A DNA stretch of 64,000 nucleotides from Tetmemena sp. SeJ-2015 (Eukaryota; Ciliophora; Spirotrichea; Sporadotrichida; Oxytrichidae). How positions within the stretch are numbered: the stretch's first letter is position 1; each line of letters opens with the position of its first letter. Shown piece after piece: positions 54,229 through 64,000 of the stretch. The position numbers and the translations under genes were made by a program. The stretch is from contig JAJKFJ010021811.1 of NCBI GenBank assembly GCA_027382625.1, positions 186,001 to 250,000 of the forward strand, in the 5' to 3' direction. Under the pieces are notes generated by a model. It searched no databases and was not told the DNA's origin. It was given only the letters and a program-made list of their open reading frames with translations.

Positions 54229-57200
54229 TCAGATGATTTTAGCTGAACTGGTGTCTTCTACAGGTTAAAGTGGTTTAAACTTAATCTAAGGAATCTCCAG
54301 AGTCTCGATTTGCTCCTAAGCTTCAATAGTTAATCGTTTACTCCTCTGTCGAGGCAACTCCTCTATCTCAGAATCTTCGTCATATTCATCCTCGAGTTCC
54401 ACGATTTCTTGCGAAGGGGAATTTATCACAATCTTGGGAATCCGCTTTTTCAATTAGATCTTCTAGAAAGGCTGAGCTTACTAAAGTTTTTCATCTTGCA
54501 AGCTAAGTTTCACTTCATTCTTTGAAGGCTTCTTAATTCGAACTTGGGGAATCAACGGTAGACTACTCAGCTTAGGGTTGGAATTGGTAGAAATCTTTGG
54601 ACTTCTATTAAAAGCTCTCAGCTTATTTATAAACTCATTTCCATCGAGTAGCAAATCTGAAATAGCACTTGGGTGCAGGAAATAAAAGAAAAAATAATTA
54701 AAAAAATGGCTTTGTTTATCGATCTTCTGGTCTAAATGTTGCTTTTATGAATCTTAGATGTCAGTTATAGCTTTCCTGACTTATTATCTTATCCCCTTCA
54801 GCTTCTTTATTTGCGTTTCTATGCTTTCCTTATCTACACTCGTTTTATTCTCTTCGACTGTTCGTTCATTCGACACTTTCCTATTTATAATCTAGGGCGA
54901 CTGTGGGGTTTGTTCCTCATTCTGAACAAGGGAGCTCTAGAACTTTCTGATTTTAAAATTGAGTAGTTTTAGCTTCCTCTGATTCTCTTCTAAGTCTACT
55001 TCAAATCTATGCTGATAGAGTGCATTCAAAAAGTTCACAAAGCTTTCCTAGTCTATGGTCAAGGAGTCTGCTGATACCTTCTTGAAGATTTCACAGACCT
55101 TGCCAGGGTTAAACTTTAGCCCGAAGTCATGAATGATAAGCATCACTTTGTTGAGAGTGAGTAGGTGATTTTAGTTCTCTATGTTTTGAAAAGTGTTGTC
55201 TAGTCTTGCGTTCACATTTAGATGTGAATAGTGATTGAAGATTCTCTTAAGCGACTTAAAACATTTGGCCACATTAGCTTCAAACAAATGATACAAATAA
55301 TTGAATTCGGGTCTGCCTTCTATAGTTATATCTTAGGATTATTCTTCTTCTTTAAAATGTTTATCTTGCTTCTTCTCAGTTGATATAAGTTCTTCTTTCT
55401 TTTCTTCCTCTATTTAAATCTTGAGCTAATTCTCTCCTCGTGATGTATCTTAACTTCTGAGGCTTCTGTTGTAAATCAAATCATTTAATTCTTGCAGCTA
55501 GGCTTTCAAATTCTCTATCACTTGGATTAGCTTGGCTCTGTTGTATTCATCTTCCAAGGGCAACTTGCAGAGTAAAAATAATATCAAAGAGTTTATTCTC
55601 GTAATCCTATATAGTGAGCAACAGATTTTCCTAAGGACTTAGGATCTCAGAAACTTTAAAATAATTGCGAATTAAAAATGAAACTTAAGAGGTCTCCAAA
55701 ATTGCTTATCGAGGCTAGCTCTGCTCTTCTATTTCAGCTTCATAATGGATATTTTCAAAGGCTGCTTCTTTGCTTCCACTACAAATTTTGAACTCATTTC
55801 CATTTACTCTCTTTTCAAGGATTTCTCGAACTGGCATATTTGAAGGGAGAGAAACTGCGATGTAGAAAGGTCCTTCTTAGAGTGAAGAGAAATAGTTTGC
55901 TTTCTTCCTCTCAGCCTTGACTAGGGAGTTCAAAAGTTTTCTCCCATTCGAAGTTCAAAACTTTAACTTTCTCCATATCCTCGTAAACAGGTAGGTTTCC
56001 ACCAGCCTTAAATTCAAAAGGTCTCGCCCATGAATCTTAAAGCACGGTCTTCATCTCAATAACTTCAAAGATCCTCTGATGTTTCTATAGTTTGAACTCC
56101 TTTGTCCATTCATCAGCGGTTTCTTTCTCTATCTCTATTTCTTCGAAACATGCCTATGGCTTGATGTTATCCTATAAGTTACTCAAATCAAAGGTCTTGG
56201 TCCAAGAATCCTAGAGTACTCTACTTTCCTTGGCTATTTTTTCGAATACTGGTTTAATAGGCTTAAGTTAGTGGGTCTTAGTCCACTCAGTTAAATGGTT
56301 TCTACTCTCCATAATGATGATGTCACTTATCGATTGCAAATGGGGAAGCTTAACTTCCCTGGTCCAAGATTCTTGGTGACTGATAGTCTGCTCGATTTTT
56401 TCAAATTTGGGCCCACGCTTTTCACCAGTATTGCTCTTAATGGCTTTACCTTTCGGGTTGGAAGTTGGTGGGATGTGAACTTCTTTTGTCCAAGAGAGAC
56501 TGTTGTCCTCCAATTTGTATGGTTCCATCTTCCCATACACTGGTAAAATATATTAAAAAAAGTATAATATATAATGGTTATATAAATCTTCTATTCACTT
56601 ATTAAACCCACTTCTAATTGCAATTAAATTATATAATTTTTATTTTTTTAATGCAATCAACTCTATTAGATTCGATTTTTAATTATAGCTTTGGATAAAT
56701 GAATCTTTTATGAATATATTTAATTTGGTAGGGTAAGAGGGACTTCAATAGTTCTCTGCCAGGTGTTTCTTACAAGAGCTGACTTTTGAATTCTTTCGAA
56801 AATAGGAACGGAGGGAGGAATTGATATAGACTTAGCGAACGACTCATCCCTACTTACTGTGAAACTTATGTGCTCAAAGGGAAGAAGGATATCTGTCTTC
56901 TCTTTCTTACTCATTTGAATTGGAACCTTACAGATCACCATCTCACTTTGATGTTTTGTAAATTCTATCTTTTCAAAAGTTGGCTTAGGTTTGTTCGCTG
57001 TCAGGTCGTATGGCTTCTGATAGGAGGTATTTTAAAAGGTCTGCATCTCTAGTTTACTATAGACAGCTGCATTCTTAGGCAGCTTGATCTCCTTCGTCCA
57101 CTTCTCTTTCCTTTGAGAAGCCATTTCGATCACCCCCTTAACTGGGCTAACTAACTCCACCTTCACGACCTTGGGGAGATTGATGGTGCTATTGTAGTGG

Positions 57201-58307
57201 AACATGTGTGAGTTCCTCTCGTTGAAGATGCTCTTGTCCTCCCCCAGTGACTGGTTCTGCATCAGATAGTTATCAATGTCAAACGGCTACAACTACTGCT
57301 CATTCTATTGTTCAGCATCGTTGAACTAGTTCTGATCGGCAATCATCTGCTCCTCAGCCTTTAGAGACTTGTGCACCTGTTCGATGTTCTGGTTGAGCTG
57401 GATCTCCTTATTCTCGTCAAACATGTTCTGCAGCTCGTTCTCCTTCTCCTTGTCCCTCTTCTTGTGCTGCTTGTGCTTCTTCACCTTGTGCTTCACTTTC
57501 TAATACATATACAATTTAAGAGTTTAAGTTGTCATTCGCCTCTTCCTCATGCTCTTCATCGGAGTCTCCACCACCCAGACTTATCATGTCCAGCAGGTTA
57601 TCTTGCTCTCGTTGAACTCTCTTCACCTTGGGGATGTAGTTGGCTTTGGCGACTGGGTGGTGGCCTTTGAAAGTCCACTTGGTCTTGCCCTTCACCTTGT
57701 TGTTGTTCTCGTCCAGCTCTTCCTCCCACTCCTCCTCCCACTCTTCCTCGTACTCCTCCTCAGCCTCCTCCTCATACTCACTCTCCTCCTCCTACTGCTG
57801 AGCAAATTAAATTCCCTCCTAATATTTAGCAGGCGGTTGTTTACTCTAGACTTGATTGGTTTGGTTTTGGGGTAACTACTTCTACTGGAGCTACTTGTCC
57901 AAGTCGACCATGACGTACTTGTTGGCGTTCTTGGCCATGAAGGCTCCGAACTGGCGCTGGATGTCCTCCATGTAGATGAGCCCCTGAGGGGCAAAGAGTT
58001 CACTGTTCTTGTTCTTCTCCTTGTTGTGCTTGATGAACTCGCTCGCCTCCTCCAGGAACTAATTCATATTCACGTCCTTGGTAATATCTGGTGGCTCAAT
58101 CTCCAAGTGCAGAGTCTTCAGCAGATCCCTAATCAGAGTGGGCAAGCTCCAGACGTCGATCTCCTAATACTCCGTGGAGTAGAAGTCCTCCCCCAGTTTC
58201 TGAACTGCATCCAAGTACTAGTTGTACTTCTGCATCAGCACAGGTGGAGGAGCGGCTTATTAAACTGCAGGTTGCTTGAGTGTTTATTTTTAAGCATTCC
58301 TCATCAT
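54229..58307 (-). CDS. Large protein with repeated W-T-K-x-(hydrophobic)-x-L-P motifs and acidic region
   Basis: Starts MMRNAQKQTLKQPAVQQAAP. A well-formed N-terminal domain follows (VWSLPTLIRDLLKTLHLEIE; RQFGAFMAKNANKYVMVDLD), an acidic block (YEEEAEEEYEEEWEEEWEEE), a Lys-rich block (KVKHKVKKHKQHKKRDKEKE), then at least nine spaced repeats: WTKEIKLPK, WQRTIEVPL, WTKEVHIPP, WTREVKLPH, WTKTHQLKP, WTKTFDLSN, WTKEFKLQK, WARPFEFKA, WEKTFELPS. The C-terminal third has a coiled coil (NRAKLIQVIENLKAQLQELN) and a helical part (NHLLTLNKVMLIIHDFGLKF; SADSLTIDQESFVNFLNALY) reminiscent of EF-hand-like folds, ending DTSSAKII and TGA. The N-terminal part has relatively high GC. The function and the repeat family are not known to me; cytoskeletal/ciliary is a guess. 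Confidence 0.65.
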
Positions 58308-58845
58308 ACTTTCATGAATCACAATATAAATAAATTAGAAAGAAGCAGATAACTTTATATTCAAAATCGGATTTATAACTAACACCCTCCTTCTCAAACC
58401 ATCAAACCAAGTATATGTTTACTCTCTCTTGCTCTTTCCAGATTTTCTATAAATAGGATGGATTATCGCAAAGTTTTAATTTCTTCATCTGCGCTTTAAT
58501 TCCAGATCACAAAAGGGAAAAAAAATATAAAACGTGGAATTCAAAAAAGATGAGATTAAATAACACCAGAAGCTATAATAAGAATATAATTACACAATTT
58601 TTAGTGAATAATTACTATTCAAAGTATTCTACTATTAGTCTACTAGTACTCAATTGACACCCAGATTATTAAATCAATCCTGCAAAAGAAAATGTAGAAG
58701 CAGCGCTCCTATCCTATTATAATAGTGCATTATTATATTTTATCCAGAAGAAATAGAACTCAACACGCAGAATAATAAGTTCAGCCAAGAGAATTAGCAA
58801 CTCTTGAATCATTAAGTATTTTATTTTTAAATCATAAGTAGGAAG
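58308..58845. other. Divergent AT-rich intergenic region
   Basis: Between the 5' ends of the W-T-K repeat gene (-) and the DMT transporter (+). No sustained frame; short A/T tracts only. Confidence 0.5.
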
Positions 58846-60284
58846 ATGGCGAACTACTCAAATAGGAATCAAAGCAAGATTTGTTTGTGTGCTTTTAACT
58901 TTATTTTATGAAGATCAAACAAACAAGATATAGCCTCAGTTTTGGTGGTACAGCTTGGGAGCTACCACAACATTTGCATTTTCAAACATCGTCAGGTACT
59001 ATCATGGACAAAATTCCTACCTCACAAACATAATCATCAACTCAGTGCTCATCATTCCCTGCATAGGATACATTCAAAACTTTATAATCTATCTTCAGAA
59101 TTAGAAGATTAGTTTGTTGATTGCTGTGATAGCTTTTAATATTTGATAGTACTGCAAGCTCACAAGAATGGCTCTAAGATTCCCCTTCCATGGATGATAA
59201 AGGGCAAGGGATAAGATACCGAGAATCTCCATTTCAGCTTGTGGGTACTTTTCATACTCTTTATCGGTGGGTCATTTGAGTTTTTCGGCAACCTCTTCAG
59301 TACAATCAATTATAAAGAGATGACTTTTCTTTAACTGTTTTGAGTTAATTTAACATCCATGAAGTTTGGTTTGCAAGCGCATCTTAGTCAAGGGCTCTGT
59401 GCAGCAGTCTTGAATACGAGCATCATATACGTCTCAGTGTAAAATAAACTCATCAATCCACATTCTGTTTCTATATAACTAAGTGATGTCATTTCTTCTC
59501 TTCAAAGAGAAGATGAACCTTTGCTAATTTAAGTATTTTTAAATTTAGTGGAGTGATAGGGATAATAGCAGCTGTGTTGATAGTTAGTCTTTTCAGAAAC
59601 AACGATAGTAAATTAATATAATAAGCACGAGGAGGAAGATGAGAATACTGAGGTAGTGGAGTTTGAAGATCATGCCCGATTCCTGATGGTGATTACTGCG
59701 CTCATAGCCTCCATCCTCTATTCAAGTCAACTCCTATCCTTAAATTAAATTGAGAAAGAGAGAATTCAAGTTCAACATTTATATTATTTCAATACTATTC
59801 AAGTACCTGCTAAGATATACATTCGACACCTTCGGTATAGCGTTCGCATTCCTCTTTTTCTCTGCAGCTTATGGCCTTATAAGTCTACTCTACGTTATCT
59901 GCTTTGACCCAAACACTCTCAACGATCACAATTTATGCACATATGAGATATTATTAAATTCTAGTCAGCATTTTTGGAGTGTAGTTTGTGGAATTCTACT
60001 TGGAGCTGCCATCGTTTTAGTGAATGTCTCTTGCAATTTTGGCCTAATAGGCATCACAAACGCCATTCTTCAATCAATAAATATTATAGGAGATGCATTA
60101 ATCCTACATGCTGCATTTAAATTTGAGTGAAAGCGAGACAGTGACTGTGAGTGTATTCAACTACTTCTTTTTTGGGCAGGATTTGAACCTCATGCAGGCT
60201 TTTGGAGTGTTCCTCTGCTTTACTGGGGGAATCACTATGGCATTAGGAGAGAGCATAGCCAATAAGATCAAAGGCAAATAATGA
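58846..60284 (+). CDS. Drug/metabolite transporter (DMT/EamA, SLC35-like) membrane protein
   Basis: Starts MANYSNRNQSKICLCAFNFI. Membrane segments: PQFWWYSLGATTTFAFSNIV, LTNIIINSVLIIPCIGY, LISLLYVICFDPN, FWSVVCGILLGAAIVLVNV, then SCNFGLIGITNAILQSINII and a last pair FNYFFFGQDLNLMQAFGVFL / CFTGGITMALGESIANKIKG with TGA. The terminal pair (FG..L...Q..G..L...G) and overall plan of about ten helices resemble DMT-superfamily transporters of nucleotide sugars or metabolites; the substrate is unknown. Several frame changes (near 58910, 59170, 59340-59560, 60120) are likely IESs. Its 3' end nearly meets the converging dynein gene. Confidence 0.65.
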
Positions 60285-60329
60285 GAGTTAAAAAAAACTA
60301 AAGGGATTAATTAAGACATGCATGATAAA

Positions 60330-63300
60330 TATAGCTTTCGACTTTACTCTAAAAAGCTTTAGCAATTCTCTAATGCTGATTATAAATATTGATTAGTCGA
60401 AAGTTGGATATGCAAAACGAAGTTTGTGGAATGTCCTGTAGAAATGCTTTAAAAATTGTAGTAGCTTCAATCTTATCGACTCTAAGAGGCTTGAGCCATT
60501 ATCGTGCCTATTAAATACCAGCATAGTTTGTATGCGAGTGAGTCAAATCATACTTGTGGGGATCACTGATTACTTCAAAGTCGAAGTCGATCTAATCAAT
60601 AGCGATCACATGCTTTCTAGCATAATTTTGCTTAACTCCAGTCAAGAAACTCTAAGTGAAGAAGAATCCTGACAGCCAGAAGGTGCTTGGGGCGCCATTA
60701 TCAAATAGAAGTATACTTAACAATGAATTTCAATCTCTAGACAAAGTCAACAACCCAAGAGGCCAAAATTCATGTAAATAATTGAAGGATAAGACTTCTT
60801 TGCCCAGAGTCCGGGTACTATATTATCGATACAATAACTGGCAGCCTCTAATTCTAACGACATAACCACTTCTCCTTTTATGGCTTTGCCGAGATTGATA
60901 AGTGAGCCTCTAAAATATGTATCTCAAAAGCTCTTGTTAGAGCACAGTATTCATGGATTCCTCGTAATATTATGCTTTCTCCATAATTTTGCTTCTTTGA
61001 TGCCTCATCAATATCAAAGTTAGGTGGGAGTTTGTCGAGCACACCCTTCGCCAATTCGTTCAAGATCTCGTCTTGAGATTTGCCAACACCGCCAGCCTTT
61101 CTAGGCATGAGGGAAAGGGCTGTTCCAAGCAGATTATTAGTGTCGTTAATTGCACTAGTGATATCTGCGTTATCATGGAGACCGAAATTCATACTTCTCT
61201 CATCTGCTCCTTGATATACTCAATGTAGCCTGCGAGAGGTCCATCAGGTGGTACTATGTAAACTATTTCTTATATTCAGTCAAGGTATAATTAAAGATAA
61301 GGTTTTACTTTCCACTCTCAGAGAACTTTTAGGATTAAGACATCAGGGTTGTAGAAGTCTGAGAGGATCTCATTTATTGCCCTTCTATAAACATGTATTT
61401 CAAGGCTGCGAACGGAATCTAAATTTATGATTGATAGATAGATGTTCCAACCAAGAGGTCCATACTTTCTTCTTTCCAATATGAGTGCGTTGAAGAAGCA
61501 AAGTGCCCACATCAGTCTCTTCAAGGCTTAAGAATCAAGTTTTGCAAAGTAAGAACCTAGGATGTTATTTCTAAGACCTTTTGGAGGCTCGTTGGTGATC
61601 TTAATTCCATTTTGAAGGATTGAGACTGGGAATTTCTCACTAGGCATAGAAGTAAGCCATAATAAATAAATTGTTATTAGAACTGCCTTTATCTTCTACA
61701 ATCTCCTCAATGATTCCATCAAGCATAGGCATGAATGATTTGAAGTAAAGTTTTGTAGTACGACCCACTCTTGCTGATCAGCTGCGAATAGGATGGCCTG
61801 ATTTTGAAATGAGTCTTTGGAGAATCTTACTTTCTTTTACTCTTAAAGCTTTTGAAGTTCAGACATGGGATCTGCTCCTTTTTTATGCATGCATCTCTAT
61901 GATGGAGGTGTGATATAATAGAGTCCAAGCTCCTTATCCTTTTTAATGAGCTTTTAAATAAATTTGTCAAGATTCTCAGTACGATAGCTCTTCTGAAGAG
62001 AGTGAGCTCATTCCACACACCTGGCCATAGTTCCTTCAAGCTTTGAGGAGAAGCAGAATTGAAGATCTTTTCCCAATCGTGAATTAAATTTCAAAGTCTC
62101 TGTCAAATCCCTTGAAGGCAGTAAGATTTCTCCCATATCCTTACCATCCATTATCTCCTGTAGGGTTAGCTCTGTCAAAGTCAATTGATGTAGCACTCTT
62201 CATTTATAGGAATCTAGCTTCAAGAGGATCGAGCTCTTTATTTTCCTCCATGATTTTCATGCACATCAAGAACGAGAAGAGCAGCTTATCTTTCTCAAAG
62301 AGAGATCTACAGACATTAACGTAGAGCAATTTTTGGAACTTCTTGATGAAGAAGTGCTTTCTGGCATTTCTATCTCCCTTGTCGACTTTTCCATCAGCCT
62401 TGTCGAGAGCTCTTTCATAGATCATACATGCCATCTTATATAGTTTAAGTTTATTGAGAGAGTACTGGTACATAGGGTCTACATTCATTAAGATAGCCTA
62501 TCTGTTACAGCTACTGGCACAAATTGCTCTCTGATATTTTCAATTTGCTTCATTGTGGACTCCATTTCGATAAGTTAATAATTTGTCTGAAGAACCAGCA
62601 ATCTAGTTCAGAATCTTGTCTTTCAAATTATACCATGAGCATTTGATCTTCTAATCCCTCTTGTGTAACCATGAAGTTCATAATTATATCGACTTTTGAA
62701 AGCTTTGTGGTCACATAGAACCTGAAGCTGGTAGAGTATTCCACTATTTACAAACTTGAATATCTCCAATTAAGATATGAACTACCCTTCTTTTCAATTT
62801 GCTTTCCTAATAGAGGTTCAAGCATGGGATCGAAAGTCTCATTGGCGTCTTCTAAGATGACTGGGTTTCCAAGATTGACGCAGTTTTCTAGGATTCTGCT
62901 CATTACTTTAGCGTCCATAGTGGGCTTGATTACTTGGATCTTATTCTTTAATATTTCTTCTTGATCCAAATGTTGGCCTGCATTTGAGGATCGATCATAA
63001 GAGTCCTTAAAATTGTAAGTTTTCTAGAATGATGGCATTATCGATAGAGAATTGATCTTGAGGTAGCTTGTCAATCAGCCATTCAATTCATGAACATATC
63101 AATGAAAAATTTTATGGAAAATACGTTCGATTGTCTGATTCTGACTTGGTTTCCAAGGATAGCATTCAAACTGATATCTTCATTGCTCTTGATGGGAATT
63201 AAAAAACCTTAAGCACATCATCTTGATAGTTTGGCTCAGCAATAAGAGGCTTAAGCCATACACACACATACATAATAGATAATTATCCTTCTCGAAGTTC

Positions 63301-64000
63301 ACGCATCTCTTTAAGAGATCATGATTTAGCCACAATAATAGCTCCATCGGGTGGCTTTTTGAAACCTATCATACTATATGATACCTTCTCTCTCATCAAG
63401 CTATATTTAATTTAGAGAAATAAGAGCTTCCTTTGGCCAGGGCAAGAACAAATTTAATGATAGCACAACAGTTAACAAGCACTGATAAAAATCTCTCTAT
63501 TCACTTATTCTAAGTCTTCTCTTAAAGTCCTCTCCAATAGGTGACATAGCAAGTACGACGTGGCAGCTAGTTTTAGCCTTTTGAATGAAATCAAGCATAA
63601 TCTCCTAATCAGTATAGTTCTTATAATTGGGATTATTCTTATTCACGTCTTTCATTTAGTCCAGGATGTTTCCAATTTCATCTGCCTCAGTGTAGAGGTT
63701 TGGAATCTATAAACCATCATAATAACCAATTGATGTTCAAAATGTTGTTGATATCTTCCACGAAAGCCTCATTTGTGATTTGGGTGTCTGAAAATAGGAA
63801 AACGGTCTGCTTCTGATCCACTCCACAGCCAAAGAACAGCTTCTCCTTCATATCGTCTCTCCAAGCCTTGAAATCGTAGTTCTTTGAAATTTCAATACTG
63901 AAGCTCTTCACAAATCATCATCTTAATATCTTTGCAATGAAAGTTGCTAATTCAGTGAGGGATTTTCTACCAGAGCCTCTAAAGTGTAAAAGAAGGCCAT
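60330..64000 (-). CDS. Axonemal-type dynein heavy chain, C-terminal part (5' end beyond window)
   Basis: From the right edge leftward the dynein motor appears in order: [20 protein letters not shown] and EDINNILNI (AAA4), a stalk/AAA5 region with [20 protein letters not shown] and [67 protein letters not shown] (AAA6), [95 protein letters not shown], and near the end [23 protein letters not shown] and V-Q-RL use TAG for Gln. It drives ciliary beating by ATP-dependent microtubule sliding. Many frame breaks; two short IES candidates are resolved. The block of about 60 residues usually found before STGHSTNF is shortened or missing. Confidence 0.92.
60705..60723 (-). other. Micro-IES candidate in dynein gene, pointer TTG
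   Basis: CAA on the plus strand at 60702-60704 and 60721-60723. Removing 19 nt gives [20 protein letters not shown] in one frame, as in dynein heavy chains. Confidence 0.78.
60761..60785 (-). other. Micro-IES candidate in dynein gene, pointer TC
   Basis: GA on the plus strand at 60759-60760 and 60784-60785. Removing 25 nt joins LWAKKSYPS to WVVDFVQRLKFI and repairs the frame. The pointer is only 2 bp, so the edges are less certain than the presence of an insert. Confidence 0.7.

Noticed and set aside
57855..57875. GGTTTTGGGGT, resembling a spirotrich telomere repeat (T4G4)
   Set aside because: Single occurrence inside a well-supported coding region (Pro/Gln-rich part of the W-T-K repeat gene); no tandem array.
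57371..57875. Leu/Val-rich plus-strand ORFs that look like membrane proteins
   Set aside because: Antisense to Glu/Gln/Lys-rich coding sequence; hydrophobicity is a by-product of GAG/CAG codons read backwards.
1..64000. CRISPR arrays, rRNA, tRNA genes, bacterial operons
   Set aside because: No spaced repeats, rRNA blocks or cloverleaf sequences were recognised by eye; spliceosomal introns and ciliate code make bacterial features unlikely.

Overview
The window reads as nuclear DNA of a ciliate. UAA and UAG encode glutamine and UGA is the only stop. This is seen directly at conserved positions: a SNF2 motif I ends GKTI-Q with TAA, a response-regulator motif reads VDDN-Q-FNL with TAG, and a dynein motif reads FFFT-Q with TAG. 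Genes carry short GT..AG introns of about 20-110 nt. Conventional standard-code ORFs are therefore fragments, and most real genes are several times longer than any stop-free standard-code stretch.

The key observation is that many genes are also cut by short AT-rich inserts that are not GT..AG introns. Each is flanked by a perfect direct repeat of 2-9 bp. Removing the insert plus one repeat copy restores the frame and a conserved protein sequence. These are the hallmarks of internal eliminated sequences (IESs) with pointers, so the window is best read as germline (micronuclear) DNA. Variable pointers of 2-9 bp plus UAR=Gln suggest a hypotrich/stichotrich spirotrich (Oxytricha/Stylonychia-like); the lineage is an inference. 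Every gene I traced keeps its coding segments in linear order; I found no certain scrambling, but one dynein segment may be missing.

Layout. 1-3 kb: divergent kinase-like, Gln/Ser-rich gene (+). 3.1-3.7 kb: Roadblock/LC7 LAMTOR2-like gene (-). 3.9-7.9 kb: two tandem MFS transporters (-) with shared introns but different IESs. 8.0-9.2 kb: two-HMG-box protein (+). 9.2-12.5 kb: two unrecognised genes (-). 12.7-13.0 kb: small zinc-ribbon-like gene (+). 13.6-21.4 kb: very long cyclic-nucleotide-gated-type K+ channel gene (-), possibly two genes. 21.8-23.4 kb: coiled-coil gene (+). 23.7-25.4 kb: PKA regulatory subunit (+). 25.8-28.3 kb: Ser/Gln-rich gene (-). 28.4-29.2 kb: non-coding element with long terminal inverted repeats. 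29.6-34.2 kb: a disordered Lys/Ser/Gln-rich gene and a coiled-coil gene (-). 34.4-35.5 kb: small genes. 35.6-39.1 kb: ERCC6L/PICH-like SNF2 ATPase (-). 39.1-40.3 kb: possible bZIP-like coiled-coil gene (-). 40.5-46.1 kb: membrane hybrid histidine kinase (-). 46.7-48.7 kb: sugar-porter transporter (+). 48.8-53.2 kb: Gln-rich coiled-coil gene (+) containing a 1.1-kb tandem duplication. 53.3-58.3 kb: two genes (-), one with a W-T-K repeat family. 58.8-60.3 kb: DMT-superfamily transporter (+). 60.3-64.0 kb: axonemal-type dynein heavy chain, C-terminal part (-), running off the right edge.

Some frame breaks cannot be IESs. Two single-base losses in homopolymers sit in the K+ channel pore/S6, and several one-base shifts occur elsewhere. 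Together with a noisy tandem copy near 51.2 kb they point to long-read consensus errors, so gene boundaries and exact frames should be treated as approximate.
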